DNA of 64,000 nt from assembly GCA_023630585.1 (NCBI GenBank), contig CM042565.1, forward strand, positions 11,426,513 to 11,490,512. Direction: 5' to 3'. The DNA is from Cranoglanis bouderius. Taxonomy: Eukaryota; Chordata; Actinopteri; Siluriformes; Cranoglanididae. The notes under the pieces are model-generated. The model saw only the letters and a list, made by a program, of their open reading frames with translations, did no database searches and was not told the DNA's origin. Of the stretch, positions 60,505 to 64,000 are shown in pieces; position 1 is the first letter of the stretch, and each line of letters starts with the position of its first letter. Made by a program: the position numbers and the translations under genes.

Positions 60505-62673
60505 ACAATAATAAAAGGGAAAAGGCTATTTTTAGGTGTGTCAATAACAATCACTCAGTGCGGGTTTTAGAGTTTTTTGCTCTGAATTTTACTCTGAAGT
60601 AAACTTCCATGGTAAATGTGAATGTATGTATTCTAGTAGAATACTGTATGAAAGCTGCAATTCAATTTGAATGCTACACAGCCCTCACATTACCAGTACA
60701 TGTATAGTGATAAAATCCCAGCTACAATAGCATGTAGCTTTGATCTCAGCTTAAAAAATTCCGTTAAAATATATGCATAGCACGATGCACAAACAGCACA
60801 CAGTCCATCCATCCATTTTCTGTACCGCTTATCCTACAAAGGGTTGTGGGGGAGCCTGGAGCCTATCCCAGGGGACTCCCTGGATGGGGAGTCAAGGCAG
60901 GGGACTCCCTGGATGGGGAGTCAAGGCAGGGGACACCCTGGATGGGGTGCCAACCCATCGCAGGGCACAATCGAACACACATTCACACACTATGGAGAAC
61001 TTGGAGATGCCAATCAGTCTACAACACATGTCTCTGGACTGGGGGAGGAAACCAGGGTACCTGGAGGAAACCGCCGATGCACGGGGAGAACATGCAAAGT
61101 CCATGAAGGCGGGAAATCGAACCTGCCTCCACGCCTCCAAAATTAATCGAGATTAATTTACTAAAACTGAGCAAGTGACAATTTTTGGTCAGTCTAGTTT
61201 ATCCCCCGGTATCATTCTTAGTACACATTCTCCGACTTACACACAAAAAAGTTACTTATGATTATGTATGAGAATTTCTACATCTACTGTACATTGGGTA
61301 ACACTATTAGATTAACAACTGGATTATTAGAGTTACACTATTCTGTACTTTAAACTTGTAGCTATTGTTTAAGTTCAGATGTGCACAACTAAAGAGTACA
61401 AAAAATCTATAGACTGTCCTTAATTAGTGTTAATTAGTGCATTATCAAGTCAAGTAGGCATTACTGTCATTACAGATGTAATGTTAGGAATGAAATATAG
61501 TTCTCAAAGAATCAGGATGCAACATTTAACACGAAACAATGATAGAAAAGAGGATAAATACCGTGACAAACAGTGCAAAGACAACAAATACAACAAATAC
61601 ACACAACAGACTATAGAATAAAACTATAACCTATCCAATAAATAATACAAATTACACTTGTATGTATTAGTTGCTGCTCACCTGTCTTTAATGTCTCTGT
61701 GCTTGGCATCCGTCTGCGTCACTGTGTCAGCTCCTGCCTGAGTGCCATCACCGGCCTTTCGATCTGAAACACATTATTTCACTCTTATTACCCGCCTGCT
61801 AACAATGATGCAAATACATTCAGGAAAGTCTAATAATCCTGAAACGCTCAGAAAATTCTTACATATTTACTATAGTAATCACTCTCAGAAATGCTACCTA
61901 CTATTTTTCATTAACAGAAATATAACATACATTTGGTTATATATAATGAGCCACATTCATAATGATCTGCTCTTCACACTTTAAACTAAAAAAGTGCTTT
62001 CCTTTTTGTCCAGTATATATGTAGGTGTTACGTCCAGCATCCCTAACTGTTGTAACCACGATAATTAACCCTGTTTAATTAACACCACTAAAACTACTAC
62101 ATACCATTTTAAAGCAATATTAAATATATAAATACAGCATTATGAAATAAATTGCCCACACTTCTGCAGCGACTGCCAATAGCAGTCACAGTGTTTTTCA
62201 CACTTTCTGGCACTGTAAGTATCAGACAGTCCTGGCTGCTCACTGCTGATCTGTGAGGCTTCTAGTTCATAATTTTTAGTCTGCCCCTCCGTCATTATTA
62301 GGAGCTGCTGTGTATGACTGCTATCAAGTGAAAGTTCATAGGCTGACAGCAAATATAGGCTGACAGTTTGGACGATAGCCACTATTCATGACAATACATC
62401 TCAATATCTCATTAGATTATTTTCTATTGAAAGTTTCTTTAAGCATAGAACGTGGCTTGATCCATATCCATTTATAACGTAATAAACTCTGAATGTATGG
62501 CATTATTTTTGCCTACCCAGCTATAAGCCTATTGGCTCAGAGAAGATCATCATTTGCTCATTGTTGTCTTTATATTTCCTGACCTTCTCGTGATAGGGCT
62601 TCTAGAATATTCCTGCATGCTGTGGCGATGTCAGAAATAGACTGCCATTCCTCCTCTGACGAATCTGTTGTTT
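55608..62673 (-). CDS. SIPA1/SIPA1L-family protein, C-terminal part (4 last exons)
   Basis: Signal-induced proliferation-associated 1 family proteins are Rap GTPase-activating proteins with RapGAP, PDZ and a C-terminal leucine-zipper-like coiled coil. Only about the last 130 residues are here, spliced in phase from 62673-62584, 61763-61682, 60442-60364 and 55751-55608. Seen: TDSSEEEWQSISDIATACRN and ILEALSRE, a short variable linker, then a coiled coil (LEEKVSQLEAMLKRLQDDLQ, KEDKAMLQAEVQSLRQNNQR, LQEES) ending VNKPC and stop. RapGAP and PDZ domains lie upstream, beyond 64000. I cannot say which paralogue (sipa1, sipa1l1, sipa1l2 or sipa1l3) it is. Confidence 0.85.
55752..60363. other. last intron of SIPA1L-family gene (4.6 kb)
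   Basis: No exon seen. A G-rich run lies at 55860-55880, an A-run at 59401-59423 and (CA)n at 59855-59876. No clear transposon with both ends. 57600-57640 resembles a degenerate hAT terminus (GGTATTCAAACTGTGGAG). Confidence 0.6.
60364..60442 (-). CDS. SIPA1L-family exon (coiled coil, first half)
   Basis: 79 nt. Acceptor tctctcag, donor AAAAG/gtactt. Encodes SPSHLEEKVSQLEAMLKRLQ and DDLQK with leucine heptads. The (CT)n microsatellite (plus strand GA, 60445-60501) runs right up to the acceptor. Confidence 0.88.
60445..60501. repeat. (GA)n microsatellite serving as polypyrimidine tract
   Basis: About 28 units on the plus strand, read as (CT)n on the transcribed strand, abutting the acceptor of exon 60442-60364. 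Confidence 0.95.
60805..61150 (-). mobile_element. tRNA-derived SINE-like copy with internal triplication
   Basis: Begins CCATCCATTTTCTGTACCGC and CTTATCC, typical of this family's 3' end, and shares GAACATGCAAAGTCCATG. A 29 bp segment is tandemly repeated (starts 60871, 60900, 60929). Lies in a SIPA1L intron. Confidence 0.8.
61682..61763 (-). CDS. SIPA1L-family exon (variable linker)
   Basis: 82 nt. Acceptor gtttcag, donor ACAG/gtgagc. Encodes RKAGDGTQAGADTVTQTDAK and HRDIKD, a hydrophilic linker. Both phases fit (G/AT and AG/T). Confidence 0.8.
61764..62583. other. SIPA1L-family intron without recognised content
   Basis: AT-rich; no exon, RNA gene or clear repeat seen. Confidence 0.5.
62584..62673 (-). 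CDS. SIPA1L-family exon (SSEEEWQSISD)
   Basis: 90 nt. Acceptor ttctttcag, donor GAAG/gtcagg. Encodes TDSSEEEWQSISDIATACRN then ILEALSRE, a conserved block of the family preceding the coiled coil. The incoming codon is split (one base in the previous exon, outside the window or unseen). Confidence 0.85.
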
Positions 62674-63930
62674 CTGAAAGAACTAAAACAAAACAAATCC
62701 ATCAATCAATAACACAAACCTAGAGCTTTCACAATATGGACAAATCAAACAAACACATCAGCATGTAATATTTCAACGCTGAAAATCTAACCAGTGACTA
62801 AATAAATCCAGCAGGGGGCACTTAAACTTTGCCTGCCATCCCAAAAATTATACAAATGGCTAAGAGCACCAGCCGAGTGTCCAGTGTGCTCGGTTCCACA
62901 CATTTATCCTAACAAAAGCTGTGAGCACAAGTATAAGAGGCCAAACGTGCATGAGTCCAGAGAAGAGTGCCCGGCCTGCAAAAAAGAGTCCAGGGACACA
63001 GCAGATGGTCAAGGCAGAGTCTCTTGATTTGAGGCAGGATAAAATCCTCTCCCCCCCTTTTACCTCACCAAGCCCCCATCTGTCCTCTGGGGTGGCAAAG
63101 AGCAAAAGGGGGGAGGAGAAGCGAAACAAATCTGAAGGATGGAACGAAGCAAAAATGATAGAGAAGAAGAGAATACAAAGAGGGAAGGATGGGGAGAAGA
63201 AGATATGAGTGAGGGGAGAACAATATGGGGGTGTTTAGGAGGAGAAAGAAAGATGCTGAAAGGCACAAAGCAAACAATTTGGGATGAGTAACACCAGTAA
63301 TGATTTTATGGGGTGATTGGCATTGTTTTGGGCCAAGTTGCTGTTTGGGCTTAAAGAGACACAGTGTGCAAAGATTGCAGGCTCCATTTACAGCAATTAA
63401 CAATGACTAGCACTGTTATACCAAGCCACATGTCTGCACTCTGTGCTTTCAGGCATGGGCACTATAATATGAGACACCATACACACATTACAAGGGAAAT
63501 GTTACCATGTAATATTAGCATTTTTGTTAAATTTGAACATGTAGAATTTATATAATTATTTATTGCAGGACAAAGTAGCATGCTGGGAGGAGGCACTGTG
63601 GAGCAAACTACCACCAGAGGCTTATCCTCAGTCTCTCAATATGAATAATAGGATAGCATAATAATTTTGTAGCATAATAATTGTTTTGTTTTTACACTGC
63701 ATACTGTATGTGTATAGACATTCACTGGGCAGAAGACCACAAAGGATTCCACTCCTGTCATTCAGGAACAGAACTCTGAGGCTACAGTGGACATTGATTA
63801 ACTGAAAATAAACAGTTGAATATGTCCAGTTTCCATGAATCTGTGCCCTGTGGCCAGTCATGAAACACATAAAGAGCAGTCTTTCTACCACACTGGACCC
63901 ATCTCAGGTCAACATATCCATATCCTCTGC
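62674..63930. other. SIPA1L-family intron, partial
   Basis: No further exon found before the right edge. A purine-rich tract occupies about 63090-63260, making spurious frames. Confidence 0.5.
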
Positions 63931-64000
63931 CATTCCTGGACTTTCTGACTAGGAGACAGTCGCAATCAGTCAAGAATCGGCAACACCACTCCCAGCACCA
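63895..64000 (+). mobile_element. possible LINE reverse-transcriptase fragment
   Basis: The plus strand reads FLDFLTRRQSQSVKN followed by QHHSQH, similar to the LDFLTxRxQxVxxG and SSTxxLxTGxPQG region just before the palm of non-LTR retrotransposon reverse transcriptases of fish (Rex/Babar-like). It runs off the window and has lost several conserved residues. Confidence 0.35.

Noticed and set aside
60773..61156. Frames of 80-127 codons on both strands
   Set aside because: They are translations of a SINE copy with a 29 bp triplication.
62860..63403. Additional SIPA1L exons
   Set aside because: Frames come from a purine-rich tract; no family motif or splice pair was found.

Overview
This 64 kb window is vertebrate, almost certainly teleost, nuclear DNA. 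It has split genes with GT-AG introns, a CpG-rich first exon, many microsatellites, and dense Tc1/mariner, hAT-like and SINE repeats of the fish kind. A catfish-like (siluriform) or related genome is plausible, but that is inference. There are no prokaryotic operons, CRISPR arrays or phage.

Two protein-coding genes are supported, both on the minus strand. (1) A complete K+-dependent Na+/Ca2+ exchanger gene, closest to SLC24A3 (NCKX3), runs from its start codon at 43793 to its stop at 950. I rebuilt it as 17 coding exons joined by consensus splice sites in correct phase, totalling 1794 nt (597 codons plus stop). Exon order from the 5' end is 43793-43685, 34792-34682, 19818-19742, 16914-16840, 16411-16327, 15737-15634, 10496-10422, 10198-10173, 9843-9790, 8241-8099, 6883-6714, 5619-5415, 5285-5131, 3984-3870, 3223-3111, 1440-1375 and 1060-950. 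(2) The last four coding exons of a SIPA1/SIPA1L-family gene (RapGAP family with a C-terminal coiled coil) lie at 62673-62584, 61763-61682, 60442-60364 and 55751-55608. The rest of that gene lies beyond the right edge. Its 3' UTR probably extends leftward from 55607. The exchanger gene lies downstream on the same strand, with 11.8 kb between the SIPA1L stop and the exchanger start codon.

Layout: 1-949 is probable exchanger 3' UTR and flank. 950-10496 holds exons 17-7, packed among small introns with Tc1-type and other short elements. 10497-19741 holds exons 6-4 plus nested MITEs. 19819-34681 is a 15 kb intron 2 with candidate regulatory islands (RFX, MEF2 and DR1-type motifs) and nested transposons. 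34793-43684 is intron 1, with two degenerate Tc1-like elements. 43640-44010 is the CpG-rich first exon and probable promoter. 44011-55607 is intergenic plus probable SIPA1L 3' UTR, with SINE copies and an 85 bp AT tract. 55608-64000 is the 3' end of the SIPA1L gene.

The most unusual structures are a 37 bp minisatellite (15 copies) whose unit copies the exon 11 acceptor junction, microsatellites that form or abut several splice sites, a 73 bp-arm hairpin MITE, and nested transposon insertions. I found no convincing new multi-gene system. The two genes have no evident shared pathway; their linkage is mainly of interest for paralogon history.
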